From: an uncultured Methanolobus sp.
GTDB lineage: Archaea; Halobacteriota; Methanosarcinia; Methanosarcinales; Methanosarcinaceae
Direction: 5' to 3'
Length of the DNA: 64,000 bases
NCBI RefSeq assembly: GCF_963667555.1
Contig: NZ_OY763421.1
Location: forward strand, 62,001 to 126,000
Shown here piece after piece: positions 56,640 through 64,000 of this stretch. Every line of letters starts with the position of its first letter. Position 1 is the stretch's first letter. The notes beneath the pieces are model-generated. The model searched no databases and was not told the origin of the DNA. It worked only from the letters and a program-made list of their open reading frames with translations. The translations under genes and the position numbers were made by a program.

Positions 56640-59587
56640 ATGTCTCTCCTTTGTATTTGCATTAACAATAGTGGTTTTATCTCAGGTACAGTCTGCCTTG
56701 CAATTTCAAGCTCTTCTTTCCATTCGTTCTCTTCAGAGATGCATTTGTCCAGACGGTATTGACGAACTTCGGGAAGACCAATCCGCTCAATAGCTTTTCT
56801 CCTTGCTGTAAATGCATGGTAGCCTCTTGTTTCTTCATGTTCGATGGCAGAATTATGGTTCTGCTGGAGTATATCAAATACTTCCTTCCCGGCAGATTCG
56901 GCAGCATTGACAAGTTTCTCATATGCATTTACTGATGCTTTGTGGTCAAGAGAACACAAAACATTTAGATCTGTTGTCTGCATGATATCCCAGATATGAC
57001 GAGCAGTTGGAAGGAACAGCTTTCCTTCGTCAGAAACAAAAACACTTAGATATCTTCTTCTTATTTGTGGAATTGTCATGGTATGACTGTTATTGTGTGT
57101 GCCCGCAAGCAAGCGAATCTCGAACAGTCCCCACAGACCGGATATACTGGGTGATAATTCATCTATAGAAATACATGGTATCGGTTGTCCTGATGCAATC
57201 AATGGTAGATTGAGAGCTAATCCTCTGATCTTATTATCTTCCAGATTAAGTAACGAAACATCAGTATTGAATTCGGCTACACTTGAACTAAAAGTACACT
57301 TCAAAGAAACTTTACTGTCAGGCCACTTAAGTTCCCATGAATCTCTTTTGCGTATTGCCTGACCACCGTGAGAGTTTAGGTAACCTACTGTCATACGTTC
57401 GACCCAATGAGGCAATGGATGAGAGCGGAGACGTTCTGCGGTTTGTAAGTCAGGTTCTTCTGATATACCATAAATCGGTGATGATTCACAAATCTCATGA
57501 ATCTCTTCTCGAATCTTGGATACTGTATAATCAACTGAAGCTTCAACATTATTGGGATCAAGAATTGCAGAAGCAAAAATACCTTCGAATAATTCTCCAG
57601 CCTGAGCAGAGTCAAGCACATCGCCGGTTTTGTCGATACCAAATTCATCCAGAATGACTGAGAGCTTCTGCTCCAGGACTTCCCTGACCCTAAATTCTAT
57701 TGAATCCTGGAAAAGGAAATTTATCGCTCTTACAATCTTCATCTGGCCTATACGATCCACACGACCGATACGTTGTTCCAGTCTCATTGGATTCCAAGGA
57801 ATGTCATAGTTTATGATAACATGACAGAACTGCAGGTTGAGACCTTCACCACCTGCATCGGTAGAGATGAGTACACGAACTTTGTTGCAGAAATCATCCT
57901 GAACCTTTTTCCTTTCATCCATATCCATGGAACCGTTGAGTGTTACTACAGAGATACCTCGAGCTTCAAGGAATTCTTTAAGCATCTGCTGAGTTGGGAC
58001 GAATTCGGTAAATATCAGTAATTTGAGGTCTGCTTCATTCTCATCAGCCTGGAGCTGATATATCCATTCTATCAGTGTTTCTGCCTTGGCGTCAGGTCCT
58101 TCCTGCTCACATTTGTAGGCAGCATCAAGAAGTTTTTCGACCTGGGCTCTTTCATTTTGCATGGCAGAAATACGGGATTTGAGAAGCTCATCAAGCAATT
58201 CCTGCCCATCCATGTCGTAAAGTTCATCTAAGTCATCACTGGAACCAGTTATTTCTTCCAAACGCTGAGAAGTTCGAAGTTCTGTGTCTTTCAGAACCTC
58301 AAGCCGACGTTCCAGTGTAGTTCGAATAGCCCTTGTACTTGAAACCACAAGCCTTTGCATGAGTATCATCAGGAAGCCAATATGCTGCTTCTTTTCTCTT
58401 AGTGCCTGGTTATACCCTTCACGGACGTATTCTGTTACGGCTTCATAGAGCATCTGCTGTGATCTATGTCGTTCTTCCCATGTAACCGGTACCATCTTTG
58501 TAACACGAGGTTTGAACAGCGGCTTACCTTCTCCATCAACTGCTTTGCGTTTCTCTGTACGGATAACATAAGGTGCTACTCGTTCACGGGTGACACTATC
58601 CATGTCTGGGAATGTCTTATCATCCAATAGACTTATCAAACGATGAAATGCATCACTTTTTCCCTGATGTGGTGTTGCTGAAAGCAATAGAAGATACGGT
58701 GCAGCTTCTGCAAGTCCTCTTCCAAGTTTATATCTGGCAACCTGATCCGTACTGCCTCCTAACCTGTGTGATTCATCAACAACGACCAGATCCCACCCGG
58801 CAGTGATCAGATCTTCAAATCTGGAGCGGTTATACTCATCAATACGTTCCTGACTCCATCCTCTGCGTTTATCCATGGGCTTGACAGAGTCAAGGGATAC
58901 TATCACCTGATCGAACATCCTCCATGGATTTGCATGCTGCAGTTCATCAGGTTCATCCAGGAACCGGAGCTTGGTACCCTGTGCCCAATAGCGAGAATGG
59001 TTACCACTGATTATTCTTTTTATCGTTGCAAGGTCTTCGCCGAAAACAAGCTGGAAATCCTCGTTGAAGTGCGTATGCATCTCACTGACCCACTGTGTAG
59101 CCAGACCTTTCGGCGCAACAACCAGTATACGACGAACAAGTCCTCTCAATTTGAGCTCACGCATGATAAGCCCGGCTTCAATGGTCTTTCCAAGACCAAC
59201 TTCATCAGCCAGCAGGTACCGCACCTTATCTCCTGAAACAGCCCTTGAGAGAACACGTATCTGATGTGGAAGCGGAATGACATTAGACTCCATCGGTGCC
59301 AGCAGCACAGGTCCATCCGAATCATGTGAACCGCCCTCCAGCACTTCAGCTACCTTTGCTGCTGCAGCGACATACGTAATTCGGTTTGCTTCAATCTCCG
59401 GCTGTACATTTGCAGCTAATGGTCGCAATGCTGATTGTGGAACCCTGAACACAGTATCCTGATTTGGAAGCCAGATACGATAAACTACATTTCCCCACAG
59501 GTTTTGTTCTTCGATTATTTTGCAGGGTGATTTGTGGATGGTGGAGTATTGCCAAGAATGGATATTAGTGAGATTTAATTCATTCAT
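56636..59587 (-). CDS. SNF2-like SF2 helicase (BREX type 3 BrxHII-like)
   Basis: 983 residues. N-terminal small domain (HSWQYSTIHKSPCKIIEE), then RecA1 with YLLADEVGLGKTIEAGLI (Walker A, about 132), ILVVAPKGLATQW, DEAH-type VVVDESHRLGG and LLLLSATPHQGK; RecA2 with LLIFTEFV, VLISTDAGGEGLNLQ and NPMRLEQRIGRVDRIGQ. C-terminal 280 residues are helical and unassigned. Next to PglZ it fits BrxHII of BREX type 3; DISARM DrmD is a related alternative, but no other DISARM gene is present. The start overlaps the RNA ligase stop as ATGA; an ATG at 59583 is an alternative. Confidence 0.85.
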   Translation of the reverse strand: MNELNLTNIHSWQYSTIHKSPCKIIEEQNLWGNVVYRIWLPNQDTVFRVPQSALRPLAANVQPEIEANRITYVAAAAKVAEVLEGGSHDSDGPVLLAPMESNVIPLPHQIRVLSRAVSGDKVRYLLADEVGLGKTIEAGLIMRELKLRGLVRRILVVAPKGLATQWVSEMHTHFNEDFQLVFGEDLATIKRIISGNHSRYWAQGTKLRFLDEPDELQHANPWRMFDQVIVSLDSVKPMDKRRGWSQERIDEYNRSRFEDLITAGWDLVVVDESHRLGGSTDQVARYKLGRGLAEAAPYLLLLSATPHQGKSDAFHRLISLLDDKTFPDMDSVTRERVAPYVIRTEKRKAVDGEGKPLFKPRVTKMVPVTWEERHRSQQMLYEAVTEYVREGYNQALREKKQHIGFLMILMQRLVVSSTRAIRTTLERRLEVLKDTELRTSQRLEEITGSSDDLDELYDMDGQELLDELLKSRISAMQNERAQVEKLLDAAYKCEQEGPDAKAETLIEWIYQLQADENEADLKLLIFTEFVPTQQMLKEFLEARGISVVTLNGSMDMDERKKVQDDFCNKVRVLISTDAGGEGLNLQFCHVIINYDIPWNPMRLEQRIGRVDRIGQMKIVRAINFLFQDSIEFRVREVLEQKLSVILDEFGIDKTGDVLDSAQAGELFEGIFASAILDPNNVEASVDYTVSKIREEIHEICESSPIYGISEEPDLQTAERLRSHPLPHWVERMTVGYLNSHGGQAIRKRDSWELKWPDSKVSLKCTFSSSVAEFNTDVSLLNLEDNKIRGLALNLPLIASGQPIPCISIDELSPSISGLWGLFEIRLLAGTHNNSHTMTIPQIRRRYLSVFVSDEGKLFLPTARHIWDIMQTTDLNVLCSLDHKASVNAYEKLVNAAESAGKEVFDILQQNHNSAIEHEETRGYHAFTARRKAIERIGLPEVRQYRLDKCISEENEWKEELEIARQTVPEIKPLLLMQIQRRDI

Positions 59588-60273
59588 TTTAACGTCTCAA
59601 AAAAGAGCCTGTTTGGCTTTATTTTTCGTTTCGACCAATGTTCTTCAATAGATTGGATGAATTCAGGACGTACCAACTTAGCACGTTTTCCAAGCCAGTC
59701 GCCGTCATCAAATCTTATATAAATACCTTCTGCAGATTCGTTACCGAAGCATGATTTTGATAGCAAAGATGTCAGGTCTTCAAGGGAAAAATGTCCTTTT
59801 TTAATTATCGGTACTCCAGAAATGCCAGCATTGTTGAATATTTCATCTCTTCTTTGGCATGAAAAGAATTTTAAATCTTGTTTGTTGAATATATCAAATC
59901 CTAAGAACCAGTCTGGTAAACGCTCATAATAAACAGAATGCTGTGCATAACACCATTCTCCAAACAAAATTAATTTGTCTTGTAGCACTTCAAATAGTAA
60001 ATCAGTTTTTGGAGTTAACCATTCAAATAATTTCTTCCATTGCCCTTGATATGGAGCATTAAGATATGATCCTCTATTCTGCAGCCTAATATTCCCTGAG
60101 CTATCAAACGATATACCAAGGTTTGCACCATCTACTTTTTCCTCAATCACAAGTTCATGGCTTAGAAAGTCATTGCGTTCCCTCTCAGACATGACTTTGT
60201 CCCCTCTTACAACATTCTCACCAAGGATTGCCAGATGGGAAGTAGATGGGAATTTGTAATAATCTTCAATCAA
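59584..60273 (-). CDS. ATP-dependent RNA ligase family protein
   Basis: 229 residues. Nucleotidyltransferase motifs in order: motif I EEKVDGANLG (Lys that becomes adenylated), motif Ia QNRGSYL, motif III LFGEWCYAQHS, IIIa FDIF, IV AEGIYIR and V KRAKLV. This is the catalytic domain alone, like T4 Rnl2-type ligases without the C-terminal domain. It seals 3'-OH/5'-phosphate RNA ends. The start is a TTG overlapping the stop of the PIN-like gene (TTGA), and its own stop overlaps the helicase start, so translation of PIN nuclease, ligase and helicase is coupled. It suggests a cut-and-repair or antidote role. Confidence 0.85.
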   Translation of the reverse strand: MIEDYYKFPSTSHLAILGENVVRGDKVMSERERNDFLSHELVIEEKVDGANLGISFDSSGNIRLQNRGSYLNAPYQGQWKKLFEWLTPKTDLLFEVLQDKLILFGEWCYAQHSVYYERLPDWFLGFDIFNKQDLKFFSCQRRDEIFNNAGISGVPIIKKGHFSLEDLTSLLSKSCFGNESAEGIYIRFDDGDWLGKRAKLVRPEFIQSIEEHWSKRKIKPNRLFFETLK

Positions 60274-60803
60274 GTTTCAAATTTCTCCTCATATTTTGCC
60301 TTGACATAATAAGAACATAGGAATTGTACTGAAATGCCGACTTCTTCCAAGGCACTGTTCCATCCCCACCATTTACAGTCTGTAGCTTGTAAGATTTTCG
60401 GTTTAGCGGGATGAGCATTAGCAACAGCAACAAATTTCCGGTCCGACTTATCAAATTTGGATAAACCATTGTGGATTGGAAATTCATCATAACTATTACC
60501 ATTTTTATTGATGGTAATCCGATCTTCTTCGGGTAATGTCCAACGGTGATCATGGACCCACTTCATAAAACGATCTCCAACCCCTGGCTGTCCACTCATA
60601 GACAACTGTCTGCGGTATTCATCGTATATTTCGTCGCCTGAATCCATTACCAGGCTTCTTGTTGTAATTACATGCTCGACTGCTTCTATGCAAGCCAGTA
60701 CACAATGAGTAAGATCATCTTGAATGCTGGCGGGGTCAAGTGCCTTATTAGCTGTTTTTGGAACATTCGTATCCACAAGACATTTTTTTGGCAGCTTACT
60801 CAT
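60270..60803 (-). CDS. PIN-like nuclease
   Basis: 177 residues. PIN-fold pattern: CLVDTNVPKTAN (first Asp and Asn), DEIYDEYRRQL (acidic), KFDKSDRKFVAVANAH (D.SDRK metal site) and LQATDCKWWGW (last Asp). Such proteins are metal-dependent RNases. It overlaps the ATPase gene by 8 nt (GGAGG 8 nt before ATG) and the ligase gene by 4 nt. Pairs of a DUF3696-type ATPase and a PIN-like protein occur in defence islands, where the ATPase is thought to sense infection and control the nuclease; this is inference. Confidence 0.75.
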   Translation of the reverse strand: MSKLPKKCLVDTNVPKTANKALDPASIQDDLTHCVLACIEAVEHVITTRSLVMDSGDEIYDEYRRQLSMSGQPGVGDRFMKWVHDHRWTLPEEDRITINKNGNSYDEFPIHNGLSKFDKSDRKFVAVANAHPAKPKILQATDCKWWGWNSALEEVGISVQFLCSYYVKAKYEEKFET

Positions 60804-62208
60804 TAAGAATATCCTCCTTTGTTTTGCTCATTTGGATACGTTTTTCCATCGCAGCTTTGGCTTGCCCGGTAATATCCCCCATCTCATCACCGAAAAAGTT
60901 TTCCGGCCAATTAAAGATATTACCATACTCATCTATTCGAAGTGATTCCAATTTTGCAGGAGCTTTAGAAACACTGGCAAAATAAGCAGATACATTATCT
61001 TGAAGAACTTTATTTTCAGCAATCCGCCTTTGTAAACGCCTTAGGAAATGTTCAGAGTGAGTTTCAATTATTAACTGTATGTTTCTATCTTTACCGTCCT
61101 CTCGTGAACTGATCACGTCAATAATTACATCTGCCAGTGCTGCCTGAGCACTTGGATGAAGATGAATTTCCGGTTGTTCCATAATGATAATCGAATTTGC
61201 AGGTGCATAAAAACATTGAACCAGAACAGGTAGAACTTGTGACACTCCAATTCCTACATCGGGAAGATCAACCCAGTCTTTCGAACCTTTGGTGCGAATC
61301 TTCACTTCATATTCCTGTCTTTGTTCTGATATTGGATTTACTTTAAAATCTTCGATTAATTCCATGTCTTTTAGCTTTAGTGCAATAATTTCTTCAAAGG
61401 GTTTTGTAGGTCGCTTGTAGCCTAAACTAATCCTGCGGTTACGAGCTGCAAGAATGGCTGCTACTGTGTTTTCACCCGAGTATCCAACACTTTCAGGTTC
61501 GATGCCTGTCCACGAGTACAGTCTTTCAGCCCTTGTTCTTAATGGTCCAAGATAAAAGAGAGAGCGAAACAGTTTTTCATGTAGGAGATTGAGTTCCTGG
61601 ACAAAATCTGCATTTTGATGGTAAGCAACAACTTCATCAGGAAAACCATAGAACCTTACAGGCGCACCAGGAGACCATCCGCGCCCTTGCTTTCTTTTCA
61701 GAACATATTTGCTGCTTTCTACTTTATATTCAGATTTACTTTCAGGGCGGCGTTTCATTCCAATGGACATACTAATATTGTTATTTTTGTCAGTGATAAT
61801 ATATTTGAAATTGTCTACTAGCAATGACTGTTGATCTTTCGTATCTAATCCTATTTGCGAATTAAATGTTAAAGCATCACCTGAATAAGTTGTTCCTGAG
61901 AGAGAATCTTTGATTTTTAATGTGTCTATGATTTCCCATTGGTATTCAAAAGACATTTTTAATTCAGGATTACGGTGAAACACCATTTCTTTATATGATC
62001 CGAGCTGGACTGCGGAATTCTTCCCACCTGGATAAAAGACAGCTTTCCTATCAGGTGACTCTACAGTTTGCTTTAGCATCATCAAAAACTGACCAATGCT
62101 TGATTTTCCTGAACTGTTTGTACCAAAAAAAAGCGTTATCGGAGCCATTCGGATATTACCAGTGTCTTGCCAAATTTTGAAATTTTCTATTTTTAATTTT
62201 TTGAACAT
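60796..62208 (-). CDS. AAA-type (ABC/SMC-like) ATPase, DUF3696 group
   Basis: 470 residues. N-terminal Walker A TLFFGTNSSGKSSIGQFL (about 27-44), a long middle with a KPFEEIIALKLKDMEL helix, then signature-like DLPDVGIGVSQVLPVLVQCF, Walker B SIIIMEQPEIHLHPSAQ and switch-His IETHSEHFLRRLQRRI. The C-terminus (RIDEYGNIFNWPENFF) is the DUF3696 tail. This is the OLD/AAA_15-type ATPase architecture without a Toprim nuclease; in defence loci such ATPases control a separate nuclease, here the PIN-like protein whose gene overlaps its end. It begins 66 nt after the HEPN gene on the same strand. Confidence 0.88.
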   Translation of the reverse strand: MFKKLKIENFKIWQDTGNIRMAPITLFFGTNSSGKSSIGQFLMMLKQTVESPDRKAVFYPGGKNSAVQLGSYKEMVFHRNPELKMSFEYQWEIIDTLKIKDSLSGTTYSGDALTFNSQIGLDTKDQQSLLVDNFKYIITDKNNNISMSIGMKRRPESKSEYKVESSKYVLKRKQGRGWSPGAPVRFYGFPDEVVAYHQNADFVQELNLLHEKLFRSLFYLGPLRTRAERLYSWTGIEPESVGYSGENTVAAILAARNRRISLGYKRPTKPFEEIIALKLKDMELIEDFKVNPISEQRQEYEVKIRTKGSKDWVDLPDVGIGVSQVLPVLVQCFYAPANSIIIMEQPEIHLHPSAQAALADVIIDVISSREDGKDRNIQLIIETHSEHFLRRLQRRIAENKVLQDNVSAYFASVSKAPAKLESLRIDEYGNIFNWPENFFGDEMGDITGQAKAAMEKRIQMSKTKEDILNE

Positions 62209-62274
62209 CTCTCTTCACCCATCCTAATAACGATTTAACAGTCTTGTGTTTTATGTAACAAATACATATTAACT

Positions 62275-63342
62275 TCACTTTATGCGACCTGATACTTTGT
62301 CTTTATGTTTTTCCCACATTTCCTCTTCCGAATACTGAGTGACAGCAAACCGAAAAGCATCCAAAGCTTTCTGTGTATAACGTTTATAAGTTTGAGACTT
62401 AATTCTTTTTTCACCGTACATCTCTGGATCATCCCATAGATTGAGCTCAAACATATATGCTCTGGTTTTTGGAACTGTTTTGTTAAGTTTGTCAGCAATG
62501 TCTGTGATAGATAGACTGTATTTATCAAACCAGTCTCTATCTCTTACAATCAGTGCCTCCTCACCATCAGCTGCAATTCGAATAGGATATCCTTCTTTGT
62601 GAATGCGTAGTGAAATTGGAACACCACCACCCTCTGTTGCGATCCTGAGCTGGGCAATTTCTGGAAATATTACTTTCCACTCTTCACCTGATTTACGCCG
62701 GTGAATTGCTTGATGAAGTTCTTTTTCACTTATACGTTCTGCAGAATCACGACTTGCTGTCGCAAGAGCCATTAATGGTCTTAATCTTGCAATTGCCTGT
62801 AATCCTTTACGATTTCCATCTCCCAGAAGTTCATCTATTTGAGTAAATTCGCTATCTATTAAAAGTTGGATATCCTTCGGAGGTCTGGTTGAAATCGGCA
62901 GTACACGCTCTGGTATAAAGTCCGCAAGTTTCATTCCAAATGATTTACTTAATATGTCATCGAACAAAGTAACTGCTGCCTGGCATTGAAGATAAAGCAA
63001 ATCTTCAGACACATCTTGGTAGTAGTGAACTGCCGTATCTCTATGTGCATCAAGTATTGAAAGAGTGGCTCTCTCATCTTTAGAAATTATCTTGATTTCT
63101 GATTGTGCAACTTCAAGACATTTATCAAAACCATATGAATATTTGTCATCTCTTGCATGAACAGTTCCTGTTTCATTTTTGATAATAGCCTTCAAGAGCA
63201 TTTCAAATGAATGATGTAAAAGAATAAGCGTTGCCTCTGAACGAGCATTTTCATGAGGTCTATTAAATAACTCGATTGCAAGTACAAGTGAATTGATAGC
63301 TCTTTCTTTAAGCTCTTTTACATCACGCTTTTCCCTAGGCAC
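62275..63342 (-). CDS. HEPN-type protein (DUF3644)
   Basis: 355 residues. The N-terminal 200 match DUF3644, a HEPN-superfamily group: AIELFNRPHENARSEATLIL and HHSFEMLLKAII, with the RNase motif RDTAVH (Rx4H) intact in ILDAHRDTAVHYYQD. The C-terminal part (about 215-355) carries a winged-helix-like segment (LSITDIADKLNKTVPKTRAYMF), which may bind nucleic acid. The start is GTG with GGAGGAG upstream. It is likely a metal-independent endoRNase. It stands first in the RNA cassette; the next gene is the DUF3696 ATPase. Confidence 0.8.
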   Translation of the reverse strand: MPREKRDVKELKERAINSLVLAIELFNRPHENARSEATLILLHHSFEMLLKAIIKNETGTVHARDDKYSYGFDKCLEVAQSEIKIISKDERATLSILDAHRDTAVHYYQDVSEDLLYLQCQAAVTLFDDILSKSFGMKLADFIPERVLPISTRPPKDIQLLIDSEFTQIDELLGDGNRKGLQAIARLRPLMALATASRDSAERISEKELHQAIHRRKSGEEWKVIFPEIAQLRIATEGGGVPISLRIHKEGYPIRIAADGEEALIVRDRDWFDKYSLSITDIADKLNKTVPKTRAYMFELNLWDDPEMYGEKRIKSQTYKRYTQKALDAFRFAVTQYSEEEMWEKHKDKVSGRIK

Positions 63343-63381
63343 TATTCATTCTCCTCCAATCCTTGTCACAGCCTAATCATA

Positions 63382-63627
63382 TCACATCAATAATTTCGGA
63401 TCCTCTTCCAATAAATTATTAGGTATTAGACCCGCCAATTTTATAATAGTAGAATAATCCCTATCATGCCATGCCTTCTTAAAACCAGCCCTAACCACAG
63501 TATCCTGATTTGGAAGCAAGATACGATAAACTATATTTCCCCACAAGTTTTGTTCTTCGATTATTTTACAGGGTGAGTAGTGGATGGTTGAGTATTGCCA
63601 AACTGACCTATTCATCAATTTCGTCAA
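63382..63627 (-). pseudogene. chimeric remnant: helicase 5' end fused to another gene's 3' end
   Basis: The first half (WQYSTIHYSPCKIIEEQNLW) duplicates the N-terminus of the helicase at 59587 (WQYSTIHKSPCKIIEEQNLW), and the shared reading continues through LPNQDTV. It then switches to a different sequence (AGFKKAWHDRDYSTIIKLAG), which I associate with the C-terminal end of large defence methyltransferases, from memory. It ends LLM-TGA-TAT-GAT, where a conserved LLMWYD is expected, i.e. a Trp codon has become a stop. Not a working gene. Confidence 0.7.
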
Positions 63628-64000
63628 ACTCCTCTATTTCCAAATTCGGTAGATTTAGAGATGGGATTATAGAAAGATGTGCACCGTGCATTGAATTGAT
63701 TAGATTTACCTGCCCTACAAAAGTTCTCCAAGTATCTCCTTGTTCTTTAAACCAATTAATCTCTATCTCTTCATTGATAAGTTCCTTTACAGTAGTCTCA
63801 AATTGAAATGGAAGTAATAATGGATTGTCTTGTATCAGGCTGTTAGCTATATCAAATAAAACTAATATATCGTCAGGATAATCTTCTGAACACTCCTCTA
63901 GAAATTCTTTTGACTTTTTTAAGAAGGAAACTTTAAGTGTGTTATACCAAACTGAACAACAAAGGAGCAGACTACTTATTGCATCTTCTCTCCAATCACT
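63608..64000 (-). CDS. C-terminal part of an unidentified gene
   Basis: Open reading frame running in from the right window edge and ending with TAG at 63608-63610; 130 residues visible. The sequence (SDWREDAISSLLLCCSVWYN; LPFQFETTVKEL; ending LEIEEFDEIDE) is protein-like, with an acidic tail, but I do not recognise it. It overlaps the start of the chimeric remnant by 20 nt. If the BREX type 3 order continued beyond the window, brxF, brxC and pglX would be expected upstream; this fragment is not obviously any of them. Confidence 0.65.
   Translation of the reverse strand, partial: SDWREDAISSLLLCCSVWYNTLKVSFLKKSKEFLEECSEDYPDDILVLFDIANSLIQDNPLLLPFQFETTVKELINEEIEINWFKEQGDTWRTFVGQVNLINSMHGAHLSIIPSLNLPNLEIEEFDEIDE

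Noticed and set aside
56636..59587. DISARM system based on the SNF2-like helicase
   Set aside because: No DrmA, DrmB or DrmC genes are present; the PglZ neighbour points to BREX.
63510..63806. 98-residue plus-strand frame at the right edge
   Set aside because: Antisense to the helicase remnant and to a better supported minus-strand partial gene.

Overview
The window looks like a chromosomal stretch from a methylotrophic methanogen of the Methanosarcinaceae (Methanolobus or a close relative is my best guess). Pointers are moderate A+T content, archaeal TATA-type promoters, iron-sulfur flavoproteins, a DUF2111-type protein, a reverse rubrerythrin, a very large PAS/PocR hybrid kinase and an ISL3-type IS. 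Genus is inference. No rRNA, tRNA or CRISPR array was seen.

Region 1 (1-6.7 kb) is a redox and stress regulon: an aldo/keto reductase (cut by the window edge), two iron-sulfur flavoprotein-type reductases, a flavodoxin, a cupin, a membrane-anchored metallo-beta-lactamase-fold hydrolase, a TetR regulator and a MacB-like permease. Seven near-identical palindromes (core TGANT-N4-ANTCA) lie upstream of the cupin, hydrolase, reductase, tetR and permease genes, so the TetR protein probably controls the whole set.

Region 2 (6.8-12.2 kb) holds housekeeping and small genes: thioredoxin plus thioredoxin reductase (ATGA-coupled), a DUF2111 protein, an AIM24 protein that seems to start at AUU, and several small membrane proteins including a 35-residue one. 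Region 3 (12.3-30.4 kb) is sensory: a PAS histidine kinase, a CheB-CheR-PAS fusion, rubrerythrin, a poly-HAMP chemoreceptor built of exact 273-bp units, and a 2255-residue hybrid kinase with about eleven PAS domains and a PocR domain. Two inverted copies of a GAA/TTC-loop palindrome cassette bracket the middle of this region.

Region 4 (30.4-64 kb) is a defence island, almost entirely on the minus strand. Two oppositely oriented ISL3 copies (one dead, one apparently intact with an 8-bp target duplication) flank a complete Wadjet system (jetABCD) and a tightly packed five-gene operon that I cannot match to a named system: SF1 helicase, Zc3h12a/NYN-type RNase, coiled-coil protein, two-domain ClpB-like AAA+ ATPase and NrdG-like radical SAM protein. 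A divergent RNase III-like gene and a uracil-DNA-glycosylase-like gene lie beside it. Beyond the second IS come a transglutaminase-like protein, a YdjM-type membrane protein, a small nuclease-like protein, an mcrC remnant, and a BREX type 3-like block (helicase, PglZ, BrxA-like). That block is translationally coupled to an RNA-centred cassette: HEPN protein, DUF3696-type ATPase, PIN-like nuclease and RNA ligase. A chimeric pseudogene made from the helicase 5' end marks where the cassette was probably inserted. The five-gene operon and the HEPN-ATPase-PIN-ligase cassette are the best candidates for an undescribed system.
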